A DNA stretch of 64,000 nt from Adiantum capillus-veneris (Eukaryota; Streptophyta; Polypodiopsida; Polypodiales; Pteridaceae), in assembly GCA_014529385.2 (NCBI GenBank), contig CM043943.1, positions 105,124,355-105,188,354 on the forward strand, in the 5' to 3' direction. How positions within the stretch are numbered: position 1 is the first letter of the stretch; each line of letters starts with the position of its first letter. Shown piece after piece: positions 1-10,869 of this stretch. The notes beneath the pieces are model-generated. The model worked only from the letters and a program-made list of their open reading frames with translations, was not told the origin of the DNA and did not search any database. The translations under genes and the position numbers were made by a program.

Positions 1-1730
1 TCCACTCAAGAGCTCCTTCTAGAGAGGTTGAGCTTGGCTTCTCAAGCTATAGCATAGTGCTCTTGCTTATGGCTCTCCCTTTGTGCTAGCTACACCCTCC
101 TTTTATAGCAATTTTGAAGGCTAGGGTTACTCCTCTAACCATGGTTGGGTTAGATTTTCAGCAATTTATCTAATTTCTTTTGCTTGGAATTATCAAGAAG
201 TTGGTGAGGAAAGAGAGAGGAGAGAAATGGAGGTGATAGGACTTTTCATAGTGGGTTAGTGTTAGTAGAGTTAGTATTAATTTATAAATGGAATTGGATA
301 TTTACAATGGGAGTATCCATGTAGGATACAAATAAGGAAAAAAAAACTCTTAAGAGGTAAGAAAAGGTGGCTTTCTTACAAGGTTGATGCTCCAAGTGTC
401 TTGAGTAGGGCCGATTTTGACGCTTGTTGACGGTCCACTAGCGTTGATGGTACATTTCTTCTCCACTCTTGACCTTCCTTGAGAGACAAGGTAATTGAAG
501 CTGAGTAATCAACCACCATGATGCTGTCTTTTTAAGAGAAGAGGCTGAATTTTGTGATTTTTTTGATAGATATGGGTAAATTGGAGGAGGAAAAATGAGA
601 CTAGGTGGTCAATTTTGGAATGGAATTGTGTGTGGGAGGTGTGAGTTTACCATGGTTTCTCTTATTCTTCAAGGTTGAAGAGAAGGTGAGTAGGGTGCAG
701 AGAGGAGGGGTGAGAGAGGTGGGGATGATGAGTGGTGAAGTGTGTGTGAAAGAGGAAAATGATAAAGTGGAAGAGAGAGTGTGGCTGCATAGCATGGGAA
801 AACTGAGGTCCACTAAAAAAATCATAGCTCACAGCTCGTAGCTCAAAAAAATATGAAAAAATTTGAGGCAAAAGTTCAGCCCACGAGCTACAACTTTTGT
901 TTGTATTACCTTTTCAAATTCGGAGAGCAAGTGAACTTTAAAAATTCAGCAAAACCGACCGTTTTTTTCCACTGCACAAGGTCTTTGTGGGGTCCTTCTT
1001 TGGATGATTCTTTTGAATACCTCCAAGAGTGAGCCCTCCATAGTGCATGTATGCATGCCACCTACCCTTGACCTTATTTGGTAGGTCTATAATTGAAGAT
1101 ATTGTTGAGATTAGGATATAAGTGAATAGTACAACTAAGAAAATCAAATATTGAGGGGTCTAAAAAATATGTACATGTCAAATATAAATAATATAGGTGG
1201 AAAAATATAAAGGGGTCAAAATAAATCTCTCTCATTATAAGTCTACCATAAAAAGATGAATATTTTTGGTGGTCTAATTTATGAGAGTAATAGAGAATAT
1301 ATGTAGGAAGGAAAAAATCACAATAGTGAAAAAAATATACACATAAATAGAACTAGTTTTTTTGGATTTTTGTTGGGATGGAGTTACACAAAATATAAGA
1401 GAAGCTTACATGAAAATATTTCTATATGGAATAAAGAGTATGAAAAATGGTAAGAAAAAATTGTGGTAATGGTGAGGCAATGTACAGAGCATAAATAACA
1501 CAAACCTAAGTAGAAATATTTAAATAAATACCAAAATAATTATGAAAAAATCTTTTATTTAGGCCCTATATACAAAGAAATATTTACATACGCATGGGCC
1601 ATAATATACTTATATTTTTTATTTTATTTTTTTATTTTATTTTTTTGGCTCAACTAGCCCAATGACTAGCTAATTGAGGGTTTTTGAAGAAGATATGGGA
1701 AAAGTCCCGTGACTCACGCACGCCTATGTA
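1..1730 (-). mobile_element. Probable 3' LTR of a Ty3/gypsy remnant, cut by the window edge
   Basis: AT-rich non-coding DNA downstream, in the minus-strand sense, of the gypsy gag-protease-RT remnant. A TATAAAA box lies on the minus strand at 101-107. Several blocks run in the same order as blocks of the 2,014-bp LTRs at 23721-25734 and 28212-30225: a GAGCTACG/GAGCCACG block followed by a T-run near 830-860, a CCGAAT block near 920, a GGGGTCC block near 990, a CATGCCACCT block near 1054, and a CTATGTAC block near 1722. This suggests a distantly related LTR. No 5' partner, target duplication or clear polypurine tract was seen, so the inner edge near 1730 is approximate. Short frames inside (for example 605-841) show no domain. 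Confidence 0.45.
101..107 (-). promoter_or_regulatory. TATA-box-like motif in the probable gypsy LTR
   Basis: The reverse complement reads TGCTATAAAAGGAG around this site, a good plant TATA context. A similar CCTATAAAAGGGG box sits in both long LTRs at 24902-24912 and 29393-29403. It would drive minus-strand transcription. This is a motif call only. Confidence 0.3.
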
Positions 1731-2203
1731 CAGTGAAATGGTAGGGATAGCCACAGTGTTTGGGTGATTTTGGTAGGGTGAGGTAACTCATTGTGGCAAT
1801 TACAAAGAGCCGAAAAACGGCTATCAATGGTAACCTGATTTAAGCCCCTATAATCTATGCAAAGTCGAAGAGAGCCATCCTTTTTCTTTTGGAAGAGAAC
1901 AGGTGCACCCCATGGAGATGTACTAGGTTGGATAAACCCTTGCTCGATCAACTTCTTGAGCTTCTCCTTGAGTTCTATAGCCTCTGGAAGTGACATCTTG
2001 TACGGTGCTCTTGAGACTGGTTCACTACCTGGAAAAATTTTGATTTCATGGTCTACCTCCCTAGGTGGTGGTAGTTCAGAAAGTTCAGTGGGGAAAACAT
2101 CTGAAAATTCTTCTAGCCACATTGGTTCAGGGTTTGAAGAAGATTTTTCTACTTTGTTTAGCTTGACTACAAAAATTTGTTGACACTTGCGTAACCCTTT
2201 CAA
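1724..2203 (-). pseudogene. Ty3/gypsy reverse transcriptase, N-terminal part only
   Basis: The 159-residue frame begins with the linker before the RT domain and includes the [20 protein letters not shown] stretch typical of Ty3/gypsy pol. It then shows [13 protein letters not shown] and [13 protein letters not shown], the first conserved RT boxes. After the DYRGLN box the similarity stops and about 30 unrelated residues lead to a stop, so the catalytic YxDD box, RNase H and integrase are missing. I infer a large internal deletion joining early RT to the LTR region. It belongs to the same minus-strand element as the protease at 2237-2686 and gag at 2700-3548. Confidence 0.85.
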
Positions 2204-2236
2204 AAGACGATTAGCTTTGACTAAGTAAGATTTTGG

Positions 2237-2686
2237 TCATCCATTCTGGCCTTGAATAGTGACTTCTTGACCTTGGTTGTCCACAAAAGTAACACTTCCT
2301 TGGGCACAATGGATATTGGCATTATGAATGGCTAACCAATCCATTCCAAGAATTCCGTCATAGATTCCTATGGGTAAGGTTCGAAAAGTAGTAGAAGTAG
2401 AGTATTCTCCCAACTTGAAATCTATTTTTCCCATAGTGTACTGAGATAACACCTCCTTTCCATTGGCTAATTCAACTCTCATCTTTCTTGCAGGGTGTTT
2501 ATTAAGTCCTAACCTCCTTAAACATTTAGGTGACAAGAAAGAGTGAGTACTACCACAATCAATAAGAAGCTCGAATTTTTCACCTTGGTGATTTGCAGGT
2601 GTTTGAATGACAGCATATTGTTGTCTTGCTCTTGGATTATCAATTGCAGCATGTAGAGTTGCTCTTTTCTCTTGTTCTTCTCCCAA
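2237..2686 (-). pseudogene. Ty3/gypsy aspartic protease
   Basis: The 149-residue frame contains FELLIDCGSTHSFLSPKCL, the flap-proximal active-site region of a retropepsin with the usual D-S/T-G triad changed to DCG, and DGILGMDWLAIHNANI, the second conserved protease block. In an active element it would cut the Gag-Pol polyprotein. It lies between gag (upstream on the minus strand) and RT and is separated from both by stops or frame changes. The substituted triad and broken linkage make it inactive by inference. Confidence 0.85.
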
Positions 2687-2699
2687 TGTTTGTTCTCCT

Positions 2700-3548
2700 A
2701 TGATAGCATTGACTCTGGCAGCCCTCGACCTCGTCCTCCATTTCTTTCTCCACGATTTATTATTTGGCCTCGTCCTCTAGCTCGATTAGGTGTATTTGTT
2801 GCGGAGACTCGCCTAGGACATACATTCCTGAAATGTCCTAGCTCGTTGCATTCATAGCATCTAAGATCTGCATTTTGAGCTCCATTTGCTGAAGCTGCAA
2901 CTATTGGATGATGTTGGTGAACTGGATGACCTTACCTTTGGTTCCACATCATAGGCCGTCCTCTTCTTCCAGCATTCCTTGTATTTCCATTTCGTACCCT
3001 TTGAGAGTTTGACATCTCTTTAGCTAAGGTTTTAGCTCTTAAAAGAGCATCTTGAAAATTTACAGGCCTCATGGCTTCTAGACGTGTATTTAAAGGAGCA
3101 TTTAGCCCTTGGTAGAAACAGGCTACTTGTTGATCTACGGTCATTGGCGGAGCATAGCGCCTAAGAGTTACAAATTTGGAGTAGTATTCTTCCACTGTAA
3201 GATGAAACTGACGTAAGTTGAAGAATTCATTCATCTTAAGGGATTTGTGTGCAGGTGGAAGATAACGTCCTTTGACAGCATACTTAATATCTTCCCAAGT
3301 TTGAGTGTTTTGAGCTACTTGATTATCTTTGCAGTGTTGTTTCCACCAAAGCTTGGCATCCCCCGTGAGACGAAACATAGCCAACATTGTTTGGTTATCG
3401 GGAGTAGTACCAGTAGAGCAGCAAAATAATCCTCCATCTCTTCGAGCCACACTTCTGCATCGCGCTCAACTATGGCTCCTTCCCCTTTGAAAGAGGGAAG
3501 TTTAGCTTGCTTGAGAAGTAGATTTTTTTTTTGAAGAGATGTGTACAC
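2700..3548 (-). pseudogene. Ty3/gypsy Gag with zinc knuckle
   Basis: Two overlapping frames (3548-3315 and 3450-2932) together carry a retrotransposon gag domain: AEVWLEEMEDYF, then LTGDAKLWWKQH, YLPPAHKSLKMNEFF and VEEYYSKFVTLRRYAPPM. A frameshift near 3440 splits the domain. Past a stop at 2932 the same strand encodes the CCHC zinc knuckle CYECNELGHFRNVC around 2815-2860, followed by an Arg/Gly-rich tail (near 2740-2800). Gag would form the particle and bind element RNA. Nothing resembling a 5' LTR lies upstream; copia sequence begins within 200 bp, so the left half of the element appears lost or displaced. Confidence 0.85.
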
Positions 3549-3728
3549 CGCACTCTGTGCAATATAGATTAAGTGAAACTTTATTAGATACTCTAACTTT
3601 AATCCACTTTAAGGCAAGACTTGATCAGACAATAATACAAACAAAAGATAATATTAATCCAAACTTTATTTATATACACATTATTTGCTACCAAGGTTGG
3701 TGCATCATTAGGTTTTTCACATGTAGAC

Positions 3729-5516
3729 ATGGATTCAGATGGTTCTGAACAAAGTCTTGATGAGCAATTTGGAATTCCGGCTGTCAGGACACCTGGTGTA
3801 AGGAAAGTACAAGAAGATGCTAGAGGGCAAAGGAGTGACCAAGGACCGCACAGATCTTATAGAGTCAGAAATCCAGTTCAGAAATTGACTTATGATGGGT
3901 ATCTAGCGCATCACCAAGCCTACATGGCTAAGGTGATACAGGATGTGGAGCCCACATGTTTTGAGGATGCAGTTGGAAATGTGCATTGGGATGATGCAAT
4001 GAATGAAGAGATGGCTGCATTGGAATCAAATGACACATGGGAGTTGGTGCCATTGCCAAGTGGCAAGAAAGCTATTGGCTGTAAATGGGTGTATAAAACC
4101 AAGCATAAAGCTGATGGTAACATTGAGCGTCACAAGGCAAGGCTGGTCGCAAAGGGTTATGCACAGACGTATGGCATAGACTATGAGGAGACCTTTGCTC
4201 CAGTGGCAAAGATGACGACAGTGAGAGATGTCATAGCAGTGGCTGCATCTAGAGGATGGATTATGCATCAAATGGATGTAAAGAATGCCTTCTTGAATGG
4301 TGAGTTGCAAGAGGAAGTGTATATGGATCAGCCACCTGGTTATGTCGATCCAGGTTACCCAGATTATGTATGCAAACTTCTCAAAGCTTTGTATGGTTTG
4401 AAGCAGGGCTCTAGAGCATGGTATGACAGGATTGCCAAGTATCTTGTCAGTATTGGTTTTAGGAGAGCTCATGCTGATCATTCACTCTATGTACGTGAGA
4501 GTGATGTGGGGATTGTGGTCATTACCATATATGTAGATGACCTTATTATTGTTGGTGACAATGCTATGGAGATTGACCATGTGAAGGGTCTTCTCAAACA
4601 GGAGTTTGAAATGAAAGATTTAGGCGAGTTGCGCTACTTTCTTGGCATTGAGGTGATCAGGACTCCAGAGGGTGTATGGCTATCACAGAGACAGTATGCT
4701 TTGGACATGTTGTCAAAGTATGGTATGGCTGATTGTAAGCCAATTTCTATTCCCTTGGATGTGAATGCAAAGCTGAGTGCAGAGAAGGGTGATGTTGTTG
4801 AGGATGTCAACATGTACAGGAAGATTGTGGGTAGTCTAATCTACTTGACTATCACGAGGCCAGACTTGAGCTACACAGTAGGCTTGGAGAGTCAGTTCAT
4901 GCAACTTCCGAGGAAGCCACATTTGGATGGAGTACGACGCACACTTAGGTATGTGCAAGGTACTCTTGACTACGCATTGTTCTATGCAGCAGATGCACCA
5001 TTAGCATTGTATGGGTATATAGATGCAGATTGGGCAGGTAGCATTGTTGATAGGAGATCTACGAGTGGCTTCATGTTCTCTTTTGGGAGTGCTGTTGTTA
5101 CTTGGAGCAGCAAAAAGCAGCCTACGGTTGCTTTATCGATCACAGAGACCGAGTACAGAGGTGCAGCAGTTGCGGCGTGCGAGGTAGCTTGGCTACGCAC
5201 ATTACTTGAGGACTTGGGAGTGCAGGTGGACCATCAGATTTTCATCCATTGTGACAACCTCAGCAGCATGCAGTTGGCTAGGAACCCAGTGTTCCATGCC
5301 AGGACCAAACACATAGAGGTCCATTACCACTACGTTCGAGAGCGAGTGTTGGCGGGCGACATCGACTTGGTCTACGTCAGCACAGAGGAGCAGATAGCGG
5401 ATATCTTTACCAAGGCCCTCGAAGCTGAGAAGCTTCGACGTTTCCGGACTATGCTTGGACTCTGCGACATGCAGAGCTCGAGGGGGAGTGTTGAGATGTC
5501 GAGCTCTACACCTTGA
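3729..5516 (+). CDS. Ty1/copia reverse transcriptase-RNase H, uninterrupted frame
   Basis: A 595-residue open frame covers the complete copia RT (RVT_2) and RNase H. Visible RT motifs are WKWVYKTKHKADG-type (as CKWVYKTKHK), RHKARLVAKGYAQ, IDYEETFAPVAK, MDVKNAFLNGEL, LYGLKQGSRAWY and the catalytic ITIYVDDLIIVGD. RNase H shows DADWAGS, SSKKQPTVALSITETEYR, HCDNLS and KHIEVHYHYVRERV, keeping the acidic residues. Gag, protease and integrase are absent; the frame starts in the linker before RT. The true translation start is unknown because this is normally the end of a polyprotein. It is followed directly by a polypurine tract and 3' LTR. The lack of stops over 1.8 kb implies a fairly recent origin despite the 5' truncation. 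Confidence 0.9.
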   Translation: MDSDGSEQSLDEQFGIPAVRTPGVRKVQEDARGQRSDQGPHRSYRVRNPVQKLTYDGYLAHHQAYMAKVIQDVEPTCFEDAVGNVHWDDAMNEEMAALESNDTWELVPLPSGKKAIGCKWVYKTKHKADGNIERHKARLVAKGYAQTYGIDYEETFAPVAKMTTVRDVIAVAASRGWIMHQMDVKNAFLNGELQEEVYMDQPPGYVDPGYPDYVCKLLKALYGLKQGSRAWYDRIAKYLVSIGFRRAHADHSLYVRESDVGIVVITIYVDDLIIVGDNAMEIDHVKGLLKQEFEMKDLGELRYFLGIEVIRTPEGVWLSQRQYALDMLSKYGMADCKPISIPLDVNAKLSAEKGDVVEDVNMYRKIVGSLIYLTITRPDLSYTVGLESQFMQLPRKPHLDGVRRTLRYVQGTLDYALFYAADAPLALYGYIDADWAGSIVDRRSTSGFMFSFGSAVVTWSSKKQPTVALSITETEYRGAAVAACEVAWLRTLLEDLGVQVDHQIFIHCDNLSSMQLARNPVFHARTKHIEVHYHYVRERVLAGDIDLVYVSTEEQIADIFTKALEAEKLRRFRTMLGLCDMQSSRGSVEMSSSTP

Positions 5517-5810
5517 GCTGGCATCCACTACGGGTCTTGGCCGCTTACGGCATTTACTCACTGGCGCGTTAGGTGACCGACACGGAGGATCTCTCCCAGT
5601 GATTCTACAGCTGGTGGACTACACTTATAGTGCCAGCCTAGTACGCTTCTAGCGAGTTCACACTTAGTGACCGCATGTACATATGTGCTATTTTTCAGCT
5701 TTAGCACTTAGTCATTTTGTACTCTCTTTTCTGTGAAGAAGAAGAATCTTTCCATCTTTGTGTGCTTTGTGCTTGTCTTGTATAGCTCTCTTGCATCCTC
5801 ATTCTTTACA
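5489..5810 (+). repeat. 3' LTR of the truncated copia element
   Basis: The LTR starts with TGTTGAGATG right after the purine-rich GAGGGGGAG tract at about 5480-5488 and appears to end at ...TTCTTTACA (5810), where LINE coding sequence on the other strand begins abruptly. Length is about 322 bp. No second copy of the LTR is present in the window to confirm the ends. The 5-bp target duplication cannot be tested because the left end of the element is missing. Confidence 0.65.
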
Positions 5811-7777
5811 CCCAAGTGTACTGTCGAGCCGTGGAGAGGGCAGGCATCAGCCGAAGAACTCGTAGCCACACCTGCTGGGCCAAGGGACAGTCCCAAAGAC
5901 AGTGACGTTGACTCTCCACCAACTGGTCACAGGCTGTACATGCGGCCGAGAGACCACTATGCACAAGCCAGCTCCCAACTGCTGTGGCTCTATGTGCAAC
6001 CAACCACTGGAACAAAGTGACGCGCCTCGGCTGTCTGGAGTCCCACAGGCTCTGCCAAAAAGCTGCCAAGAACTCAACTGTGAGGCCCTCCTCCTGCCAA
6101 TGACGTGCTGCAGCGGGGCGGGCCTCTCTCTGCGCTGCAAGTATATGACGTCCTAGTCGAACAGTGTACTGAAAGAAAGGGACTCCTGGGCGGTCTGCAA
6201 AAGAGAAGGGGTCCCTCCATAGCCACTCACCAGGATCCCACTACACTCGTGCCAATTAACAGCACTCCCAAGCCCATAGCCTCTAGTGCCTTGTCTCAAG
6301 AGCTGCTGGGTCAGGGTCTATGACGCAAGTCCTCCCACAGATGCCCACAACACGGATCCTCTAGAAGCAGCACTCTGCTACCTGTAGGGCCTCTACTACA
6401 ACTCGCTGTAATCGTTCCCCACCCTGAAGCTCGAAGAACAGGGTTGGGACAGTCTCTGAACAGGCCCTGACTGAGATGAGAACCTCCAATCGTGTGAAGG
6501 CTCCGATCCATCGGGGTGCTACTGGCTCGAGAGGTGTGAGCCACTCAGTGGGAACTGACTCTGAGATGTCCTGACACATGCTCTGAACCCCTCTCATGCC
6601 CCTGTAGCTGGACAGCCTGTACCTCCTCTGACAGACCTATGAACTCTAGCCAGTCACCTAGAGAGCGCGTTGGACCTGCTGCCATGGGATCCCAAGAAAC
6701 ATGAGGCCTACTCCCAACCAAGTGGCCTCTCTGGGTACTAACCATGGGGTTCCAGACGAGGGACTGTCGTAGGCGCTCCTCCGTGCATGTCGGCTGTCTC
6801 TGCTCTAGGCCACGCCGTAAGAGCTCCCAAGAATGAAGCAAACTCACAGCGAATTGGTCCTCCAGTCTCCTGCTCAAACCAACTCGGTGCAACTCTATGA
6901 AGATCCATCTGGTCGAAAGTTGCCAAGTTCCTCATGACTGAGGCACCCTGGCATGAAGCATCTATAGCAAGAACTCCTTCCAGGGCTCCTTGCCTGGAAG
7001 AAGTCCTCTGACGAAGAACTTCCCAAGAAGGGCTCTGCTCTGCTGTGTTGGATCAATGATCCCAAGCCCTCCCTGAGAGCAAGGGAGTGTGATGACCGAC
7101 CAAGCCACCTTGGCTCGGGCAATCTGAGTGTCGCGTCCTGACCAAAGGAAGTTCCTGATCAGCCTCTCTACCTGGCTAATACAAGAACTCGAGAAGATCC
7201 AGCAAGAAGTGATGTACCACATAGTTGCCAACAACACCTGGTTGGCAACTACTACTCTACCAGCCAGCAAAAGTCGTGCTGAGCTCCAATGTAACAGCTT
7301 TCTCCTGATGGACAGGAGAAGCGGAGCAATTTGCTCCTTGGGGGACAAATCCAAACCAACCTGACAGCCCAAGTATCGAACTGCAGTCCCTGGAGGAATC
7401 CACCTGAAACCCTCTCCTGGCATCCACTCCGGCACAGGAGCACTGCCGACCGAGAAAGCCACTGTCTTTCTCCAGTTGATCAGTGCGTCCGATGCACAGC
7501 AGAAGGCCTCCAGAGCCTGCCCACACCTGTGTAGATTGGCCTCCTGGCCCTCTAAGTACAAGGCTGAATCGTCGACAAACTCAGCATCCAGAAGCTCATC
7601 TCCCCGTATAGGGAGTGCTAAGCCCCTCAAACCAACCTGCTGTGACACCAAAAATCTGCTCATCGCCTTCGCATAGAACAGAAAGAGAAAGGGGGCAAGA
7701 GGACAACCCTGTCTAACCGATCGTGTGAGCATGAAGCGCTCACCTCTACCTCCTGCCAAAAGCACCTGACTGTGATC
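5811..7777 (-). pseudogene. LINE ORF2, second half of RT and zinc-binding domain
   Basis: The frame from 7765 to 6962 contains SVRQGCPLAPFLFLFYAKAMSR and the catalytic block as FVDDSALYLEG; most plant LINEs have FADD here, so the Val is unusual. It then has INWRKTVAFSVGS and VRYLGCQVG (thumb), and the CSQGGLGI-type block before the C-terminal region. After stops near 6962 and 6900 the coding signal continues with frame changes through TPLEPVAPRWIGAFTRLEV (about 6540) to the zf-RVT domain, RRVTLFQWLVAHRA and CTACDQLVESQRHCLWDC (5880-6030). It stops at 5811 where the copia LTR begins. Confidence 0.85.
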
Positions 7778-9718
7778 CTATCTGTACAAATCTAACACCC
7801 CTCTGATCCAAGAATCTGAAAAGCCCATCCTGCGAAGCGTGCCCTCTAGAAAGTCCCAGTCAACTCTGTCGTATGCCTTCTCAAAATCGAGAAGAAGAAT
7901 CACAAGGTCCTCCCCACGGAGACGTGCCAGGGCAGAAGCCTCCCAAAAAGTGAAGATGTTGTCAAGGATACTACGTTCCTTGACAAAACCGGTCTGAGTC
8001 CCATGAATAAGGCTCTCCAAAAGTGGCTGAATCCTCAAACTCAGAGCCTTGGCAAGAATTTTGTAGGCTGAGTTGAGGATGGTGATAGGGCACCACTGTC
8101 GAATCTCATCCAAGGAGCCACCCTCCTTTGGAATGAGGTAAATCAGGCCCTCACTCATGCTATCCGGCATCACTCCTGTGTGCAGAATGTACTGAAAGGC
8201 ACTACAAAGATCTGGGCCAAGCAAGTCCCAGTACTCCAAGAAGAAGCTGGGAGTCAGCCCATCCTCACCGGGACAGCTACCACGAGGAAGGGCCCTAAGA
8301 GCCGTGTGCAGCTCCTCAAGCTGAAGAGGTATCTCTAGCCTCTGGCGCATCTCCTCAATCACAAGACAAGGCATCTGCGCCCAAACCTGCTCCCTGCATG
8401 CATCCTGTCTCTCTGACTGAGGCTCAGCCGACAGTAGCTCACGGTAAAAGTCAGTAGCAACTGCACGCATATCCTCAGGCTCACAAACAACTGACCCATC
8501 GGGTCTCCTCAGTTGTTTGACCTTGGCATGCGAGTGCCAAGGTCCCACTGTCTCAAAAAAAGCACCTGTCACTCTGTCACCTACCTGAGTCCACTGAGAT
8601 GCCTGTCGGTGAAAGGCAAACTCATGGCGCCTCTCCTCTGTGCAAGCAAGCTCCTGTCGAGCCTGCTGTAGCTGCTCCTCCAACCATGGACTATTTGGAT
8701 GCTGCTCCTGCATCCTCTGTAGTGAAGCAATGCCTCGTATGAGACACTGATCCTCCTCTCTCGCTGCAGCCCATCGAGCCAAAGACTCCTGGAGAAAGAA
8801 GTGGCTAAGCTGAGCTAGGCCTGTGGCCACTCTGTCTGCCGATAGAGCCTGGCTGTCCATGCCCTCTGTCCAAAGAGCCTCGACCCTCTCTCTGAGTGCT
8901 GAGTCCAACAAGACCCGCTCTGGGATGCGAAGCATCGTGCTCCCACTCCTCTGCATGTCTTCCACTGTGAGGATCACTGGTGCATGGTCCGAGAAGGATG
9001 TCCCTGCCAGGATGCCCACTGATCCCCCCATGTCACTGAAGTGGTCACTAGTGTAGAAGCGATCTATCCGCGATAGATTCACTCCTCCCACTCTGCGGTC
9101 CGATCTAGAGAAGGCAAGACTCTCTGAAGGACTCACAAAGCCTGAATGTTTCCATGTATCCGAGACCCTCAAAGTCATACACAACCTCTCCCAAGCTGCT
9201 AACTCGACTCCATGCACAGTAGCATGGCTGCCTCCGATCCTGTCAGAGGGGTCCTCCAACATGTTGAAGTCCCCTCCTACACACCAATGGTCAACCTGTG
9301 GCAGAGACTCAACAATCTGTGACCAAAACTCTGCACGAGTACTCGCCACATTGGGCGCATAAATGTTCAGGAAGCCCACAAGGTCACCCTGAACCTGCAG
9401 AGTGATCCACTGAGCCCTGCCTGGCACAATAATCCCTCTGCCCACAATGGACTGCTGTAGTGAGTCCGCAATAGTCATACATACCCCACCCTGGATGCCT
9501 CCAGGTCCAAAAGCAGCTGACCAAAAGATATCATAACGTCCACGCAAAATTGGACCACATCGCCGAATGTGGCTCTCAGACAAATGGTGCTCTTGAAGCA
9601 TAAGGAGATCAATCTCTCCTCCCACAAGGCAACGCTGTAGCTCCTAACGCAATCGGCCCCGCTGTCGCTGAAACTGGGGCCCACCTAATCCCTGCACATT
9701 CCACGAGACGATCCTCAT
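7778..9718 (-). pseudogene. LINE ORF2, endonuclease and first half of RT
   Basis: The natural start is the ATG at 9718, which begins MRIVSWNVQGLGGPQ, a standard start of the AP-like endonuclease. A TAG stop at 9646-9644 interrupts it, after which 615 residues are open. Endonuclease motifs include LLMLQEHHLSE, FLNIYAPN, GGDFNMLEDPSDR and SFSDHAPVIL. RT begins with LPRGSCPGEDGLTPSFF and continues through YLIPKEG, ITILNSAYKILAKALS, TGFVKERSILDNI and LLLDFEKAYDRVDW (catalytic Asp block A). A TAG at about 7780-7778 ends the frame in mid RT; the next frame continues in phase, so this is a simple nonsense mutation. The protein would nick target DNA and copy LINE RNA there. Confidence 0.9.
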
Positions 9719-10180
9719 GGGGAACGAGAGAGAACAGATGCTGCCGCAGCAGCAAGACGGGCTATCTTCGAGGCAGGCTTGGATGGGAAGTAATCCGCAT
9801 CCGAGCGTTCTCTAGATAGGCGAGCCTGTAGTGAGTGTCTGGCCCAAGCCCAAGCAGAACGAGCCATGCGTAAAGCAACCTCCTCTGTCCAGGAGTCCTC
9901 ATGTATGTATACATAGCAAGGCAAACACTGCGTATCAACAAAAAAGTATACCACAATGTGCCTACATCCTGCTGAGTCTGGGGGTGTCACCGCAAACTTG
10001 GCCAGTGGCCACAAAGTCTGCAGCAATCTGTAACTCCAAGTTCTCCCATGTGGTGAGAGAACTCGAGAACCTGTGTATGCAACCATCCCTCCACTGAGTC
10101 GAGGGACCACTCTGTCTTGGTCCTACCACAGAGGGGAAAGGAGAAACCAACTGCTGAGTCCAAGGCCTCTGTCCCCCTAA
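9715..10180 (-). pseudogene. LINE ORF1 remnant, C-terminal part
   Basis: A 131-residue frame (10110-9715) immediately precedes and just overlaps the ORF2 start, the usual position of LINE ORF1. It has a basic, Ala/Arg-rich end (ARSAWAWARHSLQARLSRE). No RRM or zinc-knuckle motif is clear, and a second frame carries coding-like sequence upstream to about 10180. The assignment rests mainly on position. Confidence 0.5.
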
Positions 10181-10199
10181 CTATGCATACGTTAATAGT

Positions 10200-10865
10200 G
10201 AAGTTAGTAGTAGGTATACTTAGAGATATTAGAGTAAGACAAAACATACACACATCTTTTCTAAAGTTAATTGAATCTTACTAATCCATTAGAAAGATTA
10301 GAGTAAAAGAGAACACACACACATCCTTTTCTAAAGCTAATTGAATCTCATCAATCTATTAGAGAGATTAGAGTAAGAGATAGCACACACACACACATAT
10401 CCTTTTTAAAACTAATTGAATCTTACTAATCTATTAGAGAAATTAGAGTAAGAGATAGCAAACACACATCATTCTTAAAGTTAATTGAATCTTACTAATC
10501 TATTAGAGAAATTAGAGTAAGAGATAGCAAACACACATCATTCTTAAAGTTAATTGAATCTTACTAATCTATTAGAGACATTAGAGTAAGAGATATCAAA
10601 CACACATCATTCTTAAAGTTAATTGAATCTTACTAATCTATTAGAGAAATTAGAGTAAGAGATAGCACACACACACACACACATATCCTTCTTAAAACTA
10701 ATTGAATCTTACTAATCTATTAGAGAAATTAGAGTAAGAGATAGCAAACACAGATCATTCTTAAAGTTAATTGAATCTTACTAATCTATTAGAGAAATTA
10801 GAGTAAGAGATAGCACACACACACACATCCTTCTTAAAGCTAATTGAATCTTAATTAATACGTAC
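10200..10865 (+). repeat. Tandem array of about nine 62-78 bp units
   Basis: Each unit reads TTAGAGTAAGAGATAGCA, then a CA run of variable length, a short TCCTTCTTAAAG spacer, and TTAATTGAATCTTACTAATC, ending in CTATTAGAG. The GAGTAAG landmark recurs near 10229, 10300, 10371, 10446, 10511, 10580, 10653, 10731 and 10801. Unit length varies chiefly through the embedded CA microsatellite. CTAATCTATTAG is a short imperfect palindrome at each unit boundary. The array begins just where LINE similarity ends. Confidence 0.9.
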
Positions 10866-10869
10866 CTTA

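Larger units (their letters stand above)
5811..10185 (-). mobile_element. LINE (non-LTR retrotransposon), 3' end lost at a copia junction
   Basis: Minus-strand LINE with an ORF1 remnant (10180-9715), then ORF2 with AP-type endonuclease, reverse transcriptase and a C-terminal zinc-binding (zf-RVT) domain down to 5811. The 3' UTR and poly(A) tail are missing because the sequence switches to a copia LTR inside the zf-RVT domain. The 5' end fades at about 10185, next to a tandem array, consistent with the usual 5' truncation of LINE copies. Two nonsense codons lie in the endonuclease-RT part and several stops and frame changes after 6962, so it is dead. Confidence 0.85.

Noticed and set aside
1857-2183. 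108-residue plus-strand frame
   Set aside because: Antisense of gypsy RT on the minus strand.
4026-4481. Antisense frames inside the copia RT genes (also 47641-48048 and 50079-50444)
   Set aside because: Shadows of a strongly conserved coding strand; no independent motif.
10200-10865. Possible CRISPR-like array
   Set aside because: The spacing segments are a variable CA run, not unique spacers, and the context is a plant nuclear genome.
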